From positions 1-12,029 of the forward strand of contig JAGAEB010000039.1 of assembly GCA_017613335.1 (NCBI GenBank): 12,029 nucleotides of DNA. The letters are read 5' to 3'. A program made the position numbers and the translations under genes. The notes beneath the pieces were generated by a model. That model had not been told where the DNA came from. It saw only the letters and a list, made by a program, of their open reading frames with translations, and did no database searches. This DNA comes from Methanosarcinaceae archaeon (GTDB taxonomy: Archaea > Halobacteriota > Methanosarcinia > Methanosarcinales > Methanosarcinaceae). Below, piece by piece: positions 5,922 to 12,029 of the stretch (position 1 is the stretch's first letter; each line of letters starts with the position of its first letter).

Positions 5922-6048
5922 ACAGCAGCCGTTCTCAGATTTCCTGCTGTTCTCATGCTCTCACGATTCTCACACTCTCACGATCATTCTCACTCTCATC
6001 GATCTTTCATGATCATCCGATGATCATTGCACCGCAGCAAAGCGCTGC
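5922..6048 (+). promoter_or_regulatory. Three inverted repeats between nrdH and nrdD
   Basis: ACAGCAG (5922-5928) pairs with CTGCTGT (5944-5950). ATGATCAT occurs at 6009-6016 and again at 6020-6027, each self-complementary and together forming a 19-base dyad around CCG. GCAGC (6034-6038) pairs with GCTGC (6044-6048). A run of TCTCAC-type motifs (about 5951-6005) lies between the first and second. No clear TATA box is seen, so nrdD may be transcribed from the nrdH promoter. The elements could then act as RNA structure, or as an operator for an internal promoter. Confidence 0.5.
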
Positions 6049-6072
6049 ACAACAAAAAAAGGAGTTCCGAAA

Positions 6073-8364
6073 ATGTCCACCGAAATAAACCAGCTGCCGA
6101 AACAGGTCCAGCAGACTTTTGACGGCAGCGCGATTTCAACAATGCCGAAAGTCAGAACGACCGGCGGCTATGTCCTTGACTGGGACCGCAACGAGATTGT
6201 CAGACAGCTCGTCAAAGAGACGTCCATCGCCAAGAGATTCTACAACATCCCGGGCATCACGAAAGAAGAAGCCATGGATATCGCCAAAGATGCCGAAGTC
6301 CGTGTCAGAAAAATGAATCTTCAGTTCCTCTCCGGCCCGCTGATCCGCGAGATCGTCAACTGCATCCTTCTTGAACGCGGCCACCCGGAATGGCGCAACG
6401 TCATGACGAGAGTCGGCGCATCCGTTTACGATTCATGTGAGATCGACAGCGGTCTCGGCTTCGAAGCGAACGACAACGCCAACCAGCTCGACAATGCCGA
6501 AACGTCCCACAAGAAAAAAGCCGACAAAATGTCCAAGGAACAGAATCTCCTCCTCATGCCGGGAGATCTCGCCGATCTTCACCTCAACGGTGATTTCCAC
6601 ATCCACGACCTGGAATACTTCGGCACCCGTCCGTTCTGTCAGGACTGGGACCTCAGATATTTCTTCTATTACGGCCTCATGCCCGACGGCGTCGGCGTCC
6701 AGTCAAGCGTCGCAGGCCCTGCCATGAATGCAGAAGTGGCCATTCTCCACGCCGTCAAAGTCATGGGCTCCGCCCAGACGAACTTCGCCGGCGGTCAGGG
6801 TTTCTACAACTTCCTGACATTCCTTGCGCCGTATTTCGTCGGCAAGACCGACAAGGAACTCGAACAGCTCATGCAGATGTTCGTCTACGAAATGATGCAG
6901 ATGATGTGCGCCCGCGGCGGTCAGACGGTCTTCTCCTCCGTCCAGCTCTCTCCGGGCGTCCCGAAGCTCTGGAAAGACAAACCGGTCGTCGCCATGGGAA
7001 AAGTCTGGGACGGCACGAACGGCACCGAAGTCCGGACCTACGGCGAACTCGAAAAAGAAGTCAGACTCGGCTTCAAGGCGCTCATGGTCGTCATGCTCAA
7101 AGGCGATGCCTGGGGAAAACCGTTCAGTTTCCCGAAACCCGAGATTTCCATCGAACCGGATTTCATGAAAGAAGACGAAGCTTTCAATGCCGCAAACCCG
7201 GATGTTCCGACTTACAAGCAGCTCTACCGCCTGACGTTCGAACTCGCCGCCAAATTCGGAACGCCGTATTTCGACAACCAGATTCCCGAATACCGCGGCG
7301 CCGGCGACGGCATCAGCTGCTATCAGTGCTGCGCCTATCAGTTCTCGGCCAACCCGACAGACGACCACGAGTTCGACGACAAGCTCTACTTCAGGAACGG
7401 AAAGCACTTCTCCATGGGTTCCTGGATGGTCATGTCGCTCAACTGCCCGCGCGCGGCCTACAAAGCGGACCACGACGATGAAAAACTCCTCAATGAACTC
7501 AAATTCCTCATGAAGAAATGCGTCGAAGTCTTCCGCATCAAGAAGAACTGGATGGATCATCTCCTGGCCTGCAATCGCATCCCGTTCGCTTCCCAGACGC
7601 CGCGCGACCCGAACACGTTCAAAAAGGGCGCCGTTGCCGTCGACTTCGACAGCCTGGTCTACACGATCGGTGTCGTCGGCATCAACGAAATGGTCAAATA
7701 TCACACCGGAAAAGCCATCTACGAATCCAAGGATTCCTACAGATTCGCTATCCGCATGATGTACGAAATGAAACTCTACGCCCAGAAACTGTCCGCAGAA
7801 AACGGCATCACGATCGCTCTTGCCAGAACGCCTGCCGAGACGACGGCTCAGAGATTCGCCATCTCCGATCTGATCCACTACGGCGACAAAGCCGAAAACA
7901 ACATGAACGGCGACGTCGAACAGGCCAAGAAATTCCTCGGAACGACAAAAGATCTGCCCGTCTACTACACGAACGGCACGCACATCCCCGTCGGTGCCGA
8001 CATTTCCATCATCGAAAGGATCGGCTACGAACAGACGTTCTTCCCGATCGTCGACGGCGGAAACATCCTCCACATCTGGCTCGGTGAAGGCGCACCGGAT
8101 CCGGACGGACTCCAGGAAATGGCCATGTACATCGCACAGAACACCCAGACCGGTTACTTCGCATTCACCCGCGACATGACGATCTGCAAAGATGAGGGAT
8201 ACGTCGCATCCGGCATCAAGGACTGCTGTCCGAAGTGCGGCTCGACGAACATCGACCACATGTCGAGGATCACCGGATATCTCCAGTCCGTCAGCGGCTG
8301 GAACGCCGGCAAAAAACAGGAACTCCTCGACCGTGTCCGTGTCGACCCCCGCATCAGATACTGA
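6073..8364 (+). CDS. nrdD: Anaerobic (class III) ribonucleoside-triphosphate reductase
   Basis: NrdD makes deoxyribonucleotides from NTPs using a glycyl radical. The 763-residue protein has an ATP-cone regulatory domain (about residues 28-115, with GGYVLDWDRNEIV), then the ten-stranded barrel. Landmarks are HIHDLEYFGTRPFCQDW (C189), GGQTVFSS, CYQCC (416-420) and NCPRAAY (C458). The C-terminal zinc site uses C705, C718/C719 and C722 (CCPKC). The radical loop reads SRITGYLQ, with G735 the expected radical glycine 28 residues before the end. Thr replaces the usual Cys/Ser/Ala before that Gly, and Gln replaces the usual small residue two positions after the Tyr. As far as I recall this is usual for methanogen enzymes. 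GGAG (6061-6064) lies eight bases before the ATG. The activase NrdG is not in this window. Electrons probably come from the upstream redoxin. Confidence 0.97.
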   Translation: MSTEINQLPKQVQQTFDGSAISTMPKVRTTGGYVLDWDRNEIVRQLVKETSIAKRFYNIPGITKEEAMDIAKDAEVRVRKMNLQFLSGPLIREIVNCILLERGHPEWRNVMTRVGASVYDSCEIDSGLGFEANDNANQLDNAETSHKKKADKMSKEQNLLLMPGDLADLHLNGDFHIHDLEYFGTRPFCQDWDLRYFFYYGLMPDGVGVQSSVAGPAMNAEVAILHAVKVMGSAQTNFAGGQGFYNFLTFLAPYFVGKTDKELEQLMQMFVYEMMQMMCARGGQTVFSSVQLSPGVPKLWKDKPVVAMGKVWDGTNGTEVRTYGELEKEVRLGFKALMVVMLKGDAWGKPFSFPKPEISIEPDFMKEDEAFNAANPDVPTYKQLYRLTFELAAKFGTPYFDNQIPEYRGAGDGISCYQCCAYQFSANPTDDHEFDDKLYFRNGKHFSMGSWMVMSLNCPRAAYKADHDDEKLLNELKFLMKKCVEVFRIKKNWMDHLLACNRIPFASQTPRDPNTFKKGAVAVDFDSLVYTIGVVGINEMVKYHTGKAIYESKDSYRFAIRMMYEMKLYAQKLSAENGITIALARTPAETTAQRFAISDLIHYGDKAENNMNGDVEQAKKFLGTTKDLPVYYTNGTHIPVGADISIIERIGYEQTFFPIVDGGNILHIWLGEGAPDPDGLQEMAMYIAQNTQTGYFAFTRDMTICKDEGYVASGIKDCCPKCGSTNIDHMSRITGYLQSVSGWNAGKKQELLDRVRVDPRIRY

Positions 8365-8373
8365 CGGCGATCA

Positions 8374-8427
8374 GGCTGCCGGTCCGGATCCGGAAGATCC
8401 GCCGGGCAGCCGGACTGTCAGACAGTC
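8374..8427 (+). repeat. Inverted repeats just after nrdD
   Basis: GGCTGCCGG (8374-8382) can pair with CCGGGCAGCC (8402-8411) with one bulge. Directly after it GACTGTC and GACAGTC (8413-8427) mirror each other around a single A. Neither is followed by a T-run, so they probably stabilise the 3' end of the nrdD message or act as protein sites; the true terminator is further on. Confidence 0.55.
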
Positions 8428-8463
8428 AGCCCGATATGAAAAACGAAACAGGACTCCTTTGAT

Positions 8464-8500
8464 TCAGCCGCTCCGGTTTTTCCGGACGGCTGATTTTTTT
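8464..8500 (+). terminator. Intrinsic terminator of nrdD
   Basis: TCAGCCGCTCCGG (8464-8476) pairs with CCGGACGGCTGA (8482-8493) with one bulged C and a five-T loop, followed by seven Ts (8494-8500). This is the strongest terminator in the window and ends the rightward nrdD transcript. Confidence 0.92.
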
Positions 8501-8538
8501 ATCGATGTTTTCCGGATCCCTGTCATGCGGGCAGAAAT

Positions 8539-8561
8539 AAAAAATCCGGCGGATCTGCCGG
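8539..8561 (-). terminator. Terminator of the small leftward gene
   Basis: Read on the minus strand, CCGGC (8561-8557) pairs with GCCGG (8550-8546) around AGATCC and is followed by A and six Ts (8544-8539). It begins 11 bases after the stop codon of the leftward gene and supports that gene being real. Confidence 0.82.
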
Positions 8562-8571
8562 AGAACTGTTT

Positions 8572-8964
8572 TCAGAAAGCCGGTGAAATCAGTATACGGC
8601 AGAATATCCGCGCAAAAGCAGAAAGGGTATCCGTGAAAAACACAAAACCTCTCTCATAAAGAGAAGGATGAAGAGCATTTTCATTTTTTGTCATGATAAT
8701 CATAACTTTTTCTGACACATTGTCTGACTGATCTTCTTCCGTCATTATCACCGCCTCCATAATTTCTGTTTTCCGGCCCGCGTTGTCCTGCGGAAAATCT
8801 TTGACGTCTGACGGATCTGCTTTTATGACGACGACAGTCGCAGTCGTTTCCGATCCTGCGGTTGAAAATACCACATGAGAAAAAACAAGAAGAAAAACAA
8901 CAAGAAGAAAAACAAGAAGAAAAATAAGGAGAATAACAGATATCAAAAAAGTGTTTTGTTTCAT
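8572..8964 (-). CDS. Small secreted or membrane-anchored protein, unknown function
   Basis: I do not recognise this 130-residue protein. It starts MKQNTF and has one long hydrophobic segment (residues 6-34) rich in Leu, Val and Phe that should act as a membrane anchor or signal sequence. A possible signal-peptidase site lies after STAG near residue 37. The rest is polar and acidic (for example MTEEDQSDNVSEK), so it would face the outside of the cell. A strong AGGAGG (8976-8971) six bases before ATG 8964 fixes the start, and a terminator lies just past the stop. The hydrophobic core is encoded by a short purine-rich repeat. A TATA-like AATATATATTG lies upstream on its strand. It is divergent from argH and convergent with nrdD, with no functional link evident. 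Confidence 0.72.
   Translation of the reverse strand: MKQNTFLISVILLIFLLVFLLVVFLLVFSHVVFSTAGSETTATVVVIKADPSDVKDFPQDNAGRKTEIMEAVIMTEEDQSDNVSEKVMIIMTKNENALHPSLYERGFVFFTDTLSAFARIFCRILISPAF
8878..8935 (-). repeat. AACAAGAAGAAA-type repeat encoding the membrane segment
   Basis: On the plus strand AAC/AAG/AAA triplets repeat as AAGAAAAACAAC-like units. On the minus strand they read CTT-CTT-GTT-TTT and give L-L-V-F three times (residues about 16-28 of the small leftward protein). Length changes in multiples of three would lengthen or shorten the hydrophobic helix without shifting the frame. Confidence 0.9.
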
Positions 8965-9027
8965 ATTGATCCTCCTGTTTCGTGTACACAAAAATTCAAT
9001 TGTGCAGCAAGATGTCATAAACAACAC

Positions 9028-9038
9028 AATATATATTA
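9028..9038 (-). promoter_or_regulatory. TATA-like element of the small leftward gene
   Basis: AATATATATTA lies about 65 bases upstream of ATG 8964. A start site near 9008 would give a leader of about 44 bases containing the AGGAGG site. A perfect 8-base palindrome, GTGTACAC (8982-8989), lies within that leader. Confidence 0.45.
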
Positions 9039-9084
9039 CTGTCTGTATGTTATGGTGCGGGTCTATGTTTTTAGACAATCGCAA

Positions 9085-9092
9085 TTTATATA
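9085..9092 (+). promoter_or_regulatory. Consensus TATA box upstream of argH
   Basis: TTTATATA matches the archaeal consensus exactly. It would start transcription near 9113 and give argH a leader of about 120 bases. A second candidate lies closer to the gene, so which one is used is open. Confidence 0.45.
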
Positions 9093-9159
9093 TGGTGATC
9101 TTATTGTATTATCCGTCTTTTTCAGTCGTCTGCTGTCCCGTGTCCGCCTGCCAAAAATA

Positions 9160-9167
9160 TTTAATAT
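9160..9167 (+). promoter_or_regulatory. Second TATA candidate for argH
   Basis: TTTAATAT is preceded by CAAAAATA, an A-rich stretch of the kind bound by TFB. A start near 9189 would give a leader of about 43 bases with the GGAGG site, a more usual arrangement than the upstream candidate. Confidence 0.45.
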
Positions 9168-9231
9168 GGCATTCCGTAGAATTGTCATTTCTTATCTGTT
9201 CTGATACTTTTTATCCGGAGGATTTCCGAAC

Positions 9232-10698
9232 ATGAGTGATATTTTAAGAAGAGGACGCCTGAGCGCCGGTCCCGATGAAGAAATGAGGATTTACACGTCG
9301 TCCATGGAAGCGGACAAATGGATCTTTGAGGCTGATATTTTTGTCGATCTTGCGCACACGCTGATGCTCAAAGAACAGGGCATCATCAGTGAAGATGACT
9401 GCCGCGCCATTCTGAAAGGTCTCGTACAGATCCGGAACGAAGGCATGGAAAAACTCGATTTCAGCTACGAAGACATCCACATTTCCCTCGAATCGAGACT
9501 GATCGACATCATCGGCGAAGGAAAAGGCGGCCGGATGCATTCGGGCCGTTCCCGGAACGACGAAGTCGCGACCTGTATCAGATTCGCGCTCCGTGAAGAA
9601 CTCCTGGGCCTTCTTGACGAACTCTCATCGCTTGAAGACACGCTCGTCGCCCTCGCCGAAAAACACACGAATACCCTGATGCCCGGCTTTACGCATCTTC
9701 AGCACGCGCAGCCGACGACTTTCGCGCACCACCTCATGGCGCATGCGCAGGCTCTCGAGCGCGACATCGAAAGAACGATCGACGCCTTTTCCCGCGTCAA
9801 CATCTGCCCGCTCGGCTCGGCAGCCTTCGCTTCGACCGGATTCAATATCAACAGGGAAAGAACGGCTCATCTCCTCGGCTTTTCAGGCCCGATCCCCAAC
9901 TCCATGGATGCCGTCAGCAGCCGCGACTTCCTCATCGAATGCGCCTCTGTCTTTGCGAACATCGCCGTCAACCTCAGCCGCATGGCCGAAGAACTCGTCA
10001 TCTGGTCTTCCCAGGAATTCTCATTCGTCGAACTCGATGACAAATACGCATCAACATCCTCGATCATGCCTCAGAAGAAAAATCCGGACACGGCTGAACT
10101 CATGAGGGGAAAGACCGGCATCGTCACCGGCGCGCTCATGGCTCTTCTCACCACCTGCAAGGGTCTCCCGCTCAGCTACAACAGAGATCTTCAGGAAGCA
10201 ACGCCCCACATTCAGAAAAGCGCCGCTGTCACCCGCGCGTCCGTCCGCATCATGACCGGCATGATGAAGACGCTCCGCGTCAATGAAGATGTCTTAAAAG
10301 AAAGATCGACTGCCGGCTTCACGACAGCGACCGAACTTGCCGACACGCTCGTCAGGTCCGCCGGAATTCCGTTCAGAACGGCACACGGCATCATCGGCAT
10401 GCTCACCAAAACAGGTGAAGAGCCGACGCTTGATGTTCTCGACCGCATCTCATCCGAATTCATCGGTGAAAAACTGTCCGCAAAAGGCCTGACGGCAGAA
10501 GATATCCGGCTTGCCCTCGACCCGGTCTCGAATGTCGAAAAAAGAAAGATCATCGGCGGCCCCGCGCCGTCGCGCATCATCATCGACATCGCCGATAAAA
10601 AAGAACGCCTCGCCGGTCTCAGCGATCAGATCGATCAGCTTCACGAAGGTGTCAGCACATCTCTCAGAGAACTCCTCGATGAAGCCTCATCAGAATAA
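9232..10698 (+). CDS. argH: Argininosuccinate lyase
   Basis: ArgH catalyses the last step of arginine synthesis, splitting argininosuccinate into arginine and fumarate; it works as a cytoplasmic homotetramer. The 488-residue length is normal. The conserved blocks of the fumarase/aspartase superfamily are present: HSGRSRND (103-110), THLQHAQP (154-161, with H155 matching the catalytic histidine) and the mobile signature loop TSSIMPQKKNP (275-285) with the catalytic serine. The loop begins with Thr where many family members have Gly. GGAGG (9217-9221), ten bases before the ATG, supports the start. gatD follows 94 bases later with no hairpin terminator between them, so the two may be co-transcribed, although the AT-rich spacer could hold a separate gatD promoter. 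No other arginine genes are in the window. Confidence 0.98.
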   Translation: MSDILRRGRLSAGPDEEMRIYTSSMEADKWIFEADIFVDLAHTLMLKEQGIISEDDCRAILKGLVQIRNEGMEKLDFSYEDIHISLESRLIDIIGEGKGGRMHSGRSRNDEVATCIRFALREELLGLLDELSSLEDTLVALAEKHTNTLMPGFTHLQHAQPTTFAHHLMAHAQALERDIERTIDAFSRVNICPLGSAAFASTGFNINRERTAHLLGFSGPIPNSMDAVSSRDFLIECASVFANIAVNLSRMAEELVIWSSQEFSFVELDDKYASTSSIMPQKKNPDTAELMRGKTGIVTGALMALLTTCKGLPLSYNRDLQEATPHIQKSAAVTRASVRIMTGMMKTLRVNEDVLKERSTAGFTTATELADTLVRSAGIPFRTAHGIIGMLTKTGEEPTLDVLDRISSEFIGEKLSAKGLTAEDIRLALDPVSNVEKRKIIGGPAPSRIIIDIADKKERLAGLSDQIDQLHEGVSTSLRELLDEASSE

Positions 10699-10792
10699 AT
10701 CATAAATATCAAAATGTCCTCTTACAAACTTTATTCATTTTGAATAAGCGAAAATTACAAAGAAAATCCTGTTCGGAAAAAGAAGGGAAATC
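10699..10792 (+). promoter_or_regulatory. AT-rich argH-gatD spacer with possible gatD promoter
   Basis: This short spacer is clearly richer in A and T than its neighbours. CATAAATATC (10701-10710) and CTTTATTC near 10730 are both TATA-like and would start transcription 62 or about 36 bases before the gatD ATG. No terminator is seen for argH, so read-through is also possible. Confidence 0.35.
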
Positions 10793-12029
10793 ATGTCCTA
10801 TAAAGAAGGAGATTTTGTTGAAGTTGAGAAAGACGGCGCGACTTTTGAAGGCTATGTCATTCCGGGCGATGAAGGCTACATCACGCTGAAAATGACCGGC
10901 GGCGGATACATTGCCGGTTTCCTGAAAGATCAGGTCAGCGTGACCGTCATTCCGGAAAAATGCCGGACGCTGACATCTCAGACGGAGAACTTCTTCGGCA
11001 GAAACCCGGTCAGGCACACCGAAGGCCTGAAAAACATTTCCGTCCTGACGCTCAGCGGACCGATCGGCTGCTATCATGATGACGAGATCGACGCTGAAGC
11101 GCTGAAGCACACGGCAGAAGATATGCTTGCCGAAGTCCCGGAGATCGGAGAATTCGCCAACATCAGCGGCAGACCCCTTTTCACGGAGCTTTCCGAAAAC
11201 ATCGGCCCTGCCCGCTGGACGGAAGTCGCCAAGGCCGTCTATGATGAGATCAAAGCCGGCGCAGACGGCGTTATCGTCACCTGCGGCGCCGACACGATGG
11301 GCGAGATCGCAACGGCTGTTTCCTTCATGCTTGAGACACCTGTCCCCGTCGTCTTTTCAGGCGCGCTCAGGAGTCCTGACAGACCGTGCAGCGACAACCA
11401 CATGAACATGCTCTGCGCCGCCCGCGCCGCTGTCAGCGACATCGCGGAAGTCATGATCGTCATGCATGCGACGCTCTCCGACGATTACTGCTATGCGCAC
11501 AGAGTCGTCCGCTGCCGCAAGATGAACGCCTCCAAGAGAAACACGTTCCGTTCCGTCAGCGTGAGCCCGATCGCCGAGATCGAATACAAGAAAGACGAGA
11601 TCCGCATCACGGCACCTTACACCAAACGCGGCGAAAAACAGCTTGCTCTGACGCCGGGTCTTGATGACCGCTGCGCCGTCGTGAAATTCTTCCCGGGCGC
11701 AAAGCCGGATATTCTCGACTACTTCATCGGCGCCGGCTACAAAGCCCTCATCCTCGAAGGCATCGGCCCGGGACACGTTTCCGGCTCATGGATCCCCATG
11801 CTCGAAAAAGCAGACCGGGAAGGCATCCCGGTCTTCGTCACGTCCCAGTGCATCGGCGGCCGCGTCAACTGCAGCCTCGACGTCACCGGACGCCTGATGA
11901 AAAAAGCAGGCATCACCGAATGCGATGATATGATCACTGAAACGGCCTATGTGAAAGCGATGTGGCTCATGGGACAGGGCATTTTCGGCGAAGACCTGAA
12001 AAAGAAGATGCTCGAAAACGTCAGAGGCG
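10793..12029 (+). CDS. gatD: GatD homologue with altered catalytic residues (3' end cut)
   Basis: GatD is the amidase half of the archaeal GatDE complex, which converts Glu-tRNA(Gln) to Gln-tRNA(Gln). GatD releases ammonia that reaches GatE. The 412 visible residues cover nearly the whole family length. An N-terminal beta-barrel (YKEGDFVEVEKDG) is followed by an asparaginase-type domain with recognisable blocks (FMLETPVPVVFSGALRS, SPDRPCSDNHMN, RKMNASKRNTFRS, TSQCIGGRVN, CDDMITETAYVKAMW). The two catalytic motifs are changed. The usual TGGTIAS reads LSGPIGC, with Pro90 where the nucleophile Thr should be. The usual HGTDTM reads CGADTM, with Ala166 for the second Thr, although D167 and K243 remain. 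The frame is intact. It may be an inactive or repurposed GatD, or may work with free ammonia. The start is supported by AAGGGA just upstream. Whether gatE follows is beyond the window. Confidence 0.9.
   Translation, partial: MSYKEGDFVEVEKDGATFEGYVIPGDEGYITLKMTGGGYIAGFLKDQVSVTVIPEKCRTLTSQTENFFGRNPVRHTEGLKNISVLTLSGPIGCYHDDEIDAEALKHTAEDMLAEVPEIGEFANISGRPLFTELSENIGPARWTEVAKAVYDEIKAGADGVIVTCGADTMGEIATAVSFMLETPVPVVFSGALRSPDRPCSDNHMNMLCAARAAVSDIAEVMIVMHATLSDDYCYAHRVVRCRKMNASKRNTFRSVSVSPIAEIEYKKDEIRITAPYTKRGEKQLALTPGLDDRCAVVKFFPGAKPDILDYFIGAGYKALILEGIGPGHVSGSWIPMLEKADREGIPVFVTSQCIGGRVNCSLDVTGRLMKKAGITECDDMITETAYVKAMWLMGQGIFGEDLKKKMLENVRG

Noticed and set aside
6703..8259. Long open frame of 518 codons on the minus strand opposite nrdD
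   Set aside because: It is a shadow produced by the strong codon bias of nrdD; its product is a Val/Asp/Phe-rich sequence with no recognisable motif, and nrdD is certain.

Overview
The window appears to come from a methanogenic archaeon, most likely in the order Methanomicrobiales (Methanocorpusculaceae-like; this is inference, no marker RNA is present). The archaeal signal is strong: an NMD3-type ribosome export homologue, the alpha subunit of basal transcription factor TFE, GatD of the archaea-specific GatDE amidotransferase, and TTTATATA-type promoter elements. A class III (oxygen-sensitive) ribonucleotide reductase fits a strict anaerobe. Coding DNA has strong C/G preference at third codon positions.

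Layout. Positions 1-109 are an 18-bp tandem repeat that reads as the start of a leftward ORF. It shares an upstream region with a rightward NMD3-like gene (196-1269). A 463-bp AT-rich gap with many GTTTTAT motifs and a perfect inverted repeat leads to tfe (1733-3364). A hairpin terminator and a 15-bp repeat array separate tfe from an HD-domain phosphohydrolase (3658-4230). A 1.4-kb stretch with no convincing gene follows. It holds phased T-tracts, a terminator-like hairpin and a promoter with a palindrome. Next come an NrdH-like redoxin (5622-5873) and nrdD (6073-8364), a redoxin-reductase pair for anaerobic dNTP synthesis. Two convergent terminators separate nrdD from a small leftward membrane or secreted protein gene (8572-8964). 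That gene is divergent from argH (9232-10698), which is followed by gatD (10793 to the window edge).

Two genes stand out. The TFE-alpha homologue is about 543 residues instead of the usual 160-180. Roughly 380 residues of duplicated, charged, coiled-coil-like sequence sit inside its winged-helix domain, apparently at the turn between the second and third helices. The GatD homologue keeps its fold-level conservation but has lost both catalytic threonines of the asparaginase-type active site (Pro90 and Ala166 in their places), so its amidase activity is doubtful.

A third theme is repeat expansion. Most gaps carry a pyrimidine-rich tandem array with its own unit, and similar expansions reach coding sequence (the TFE insertion and the membrane helix of the small leftward protein). 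Together with low coding density and a decayed active site, this would suit a lineage under relaxed selection, possibly host-associated, but that is speculation.
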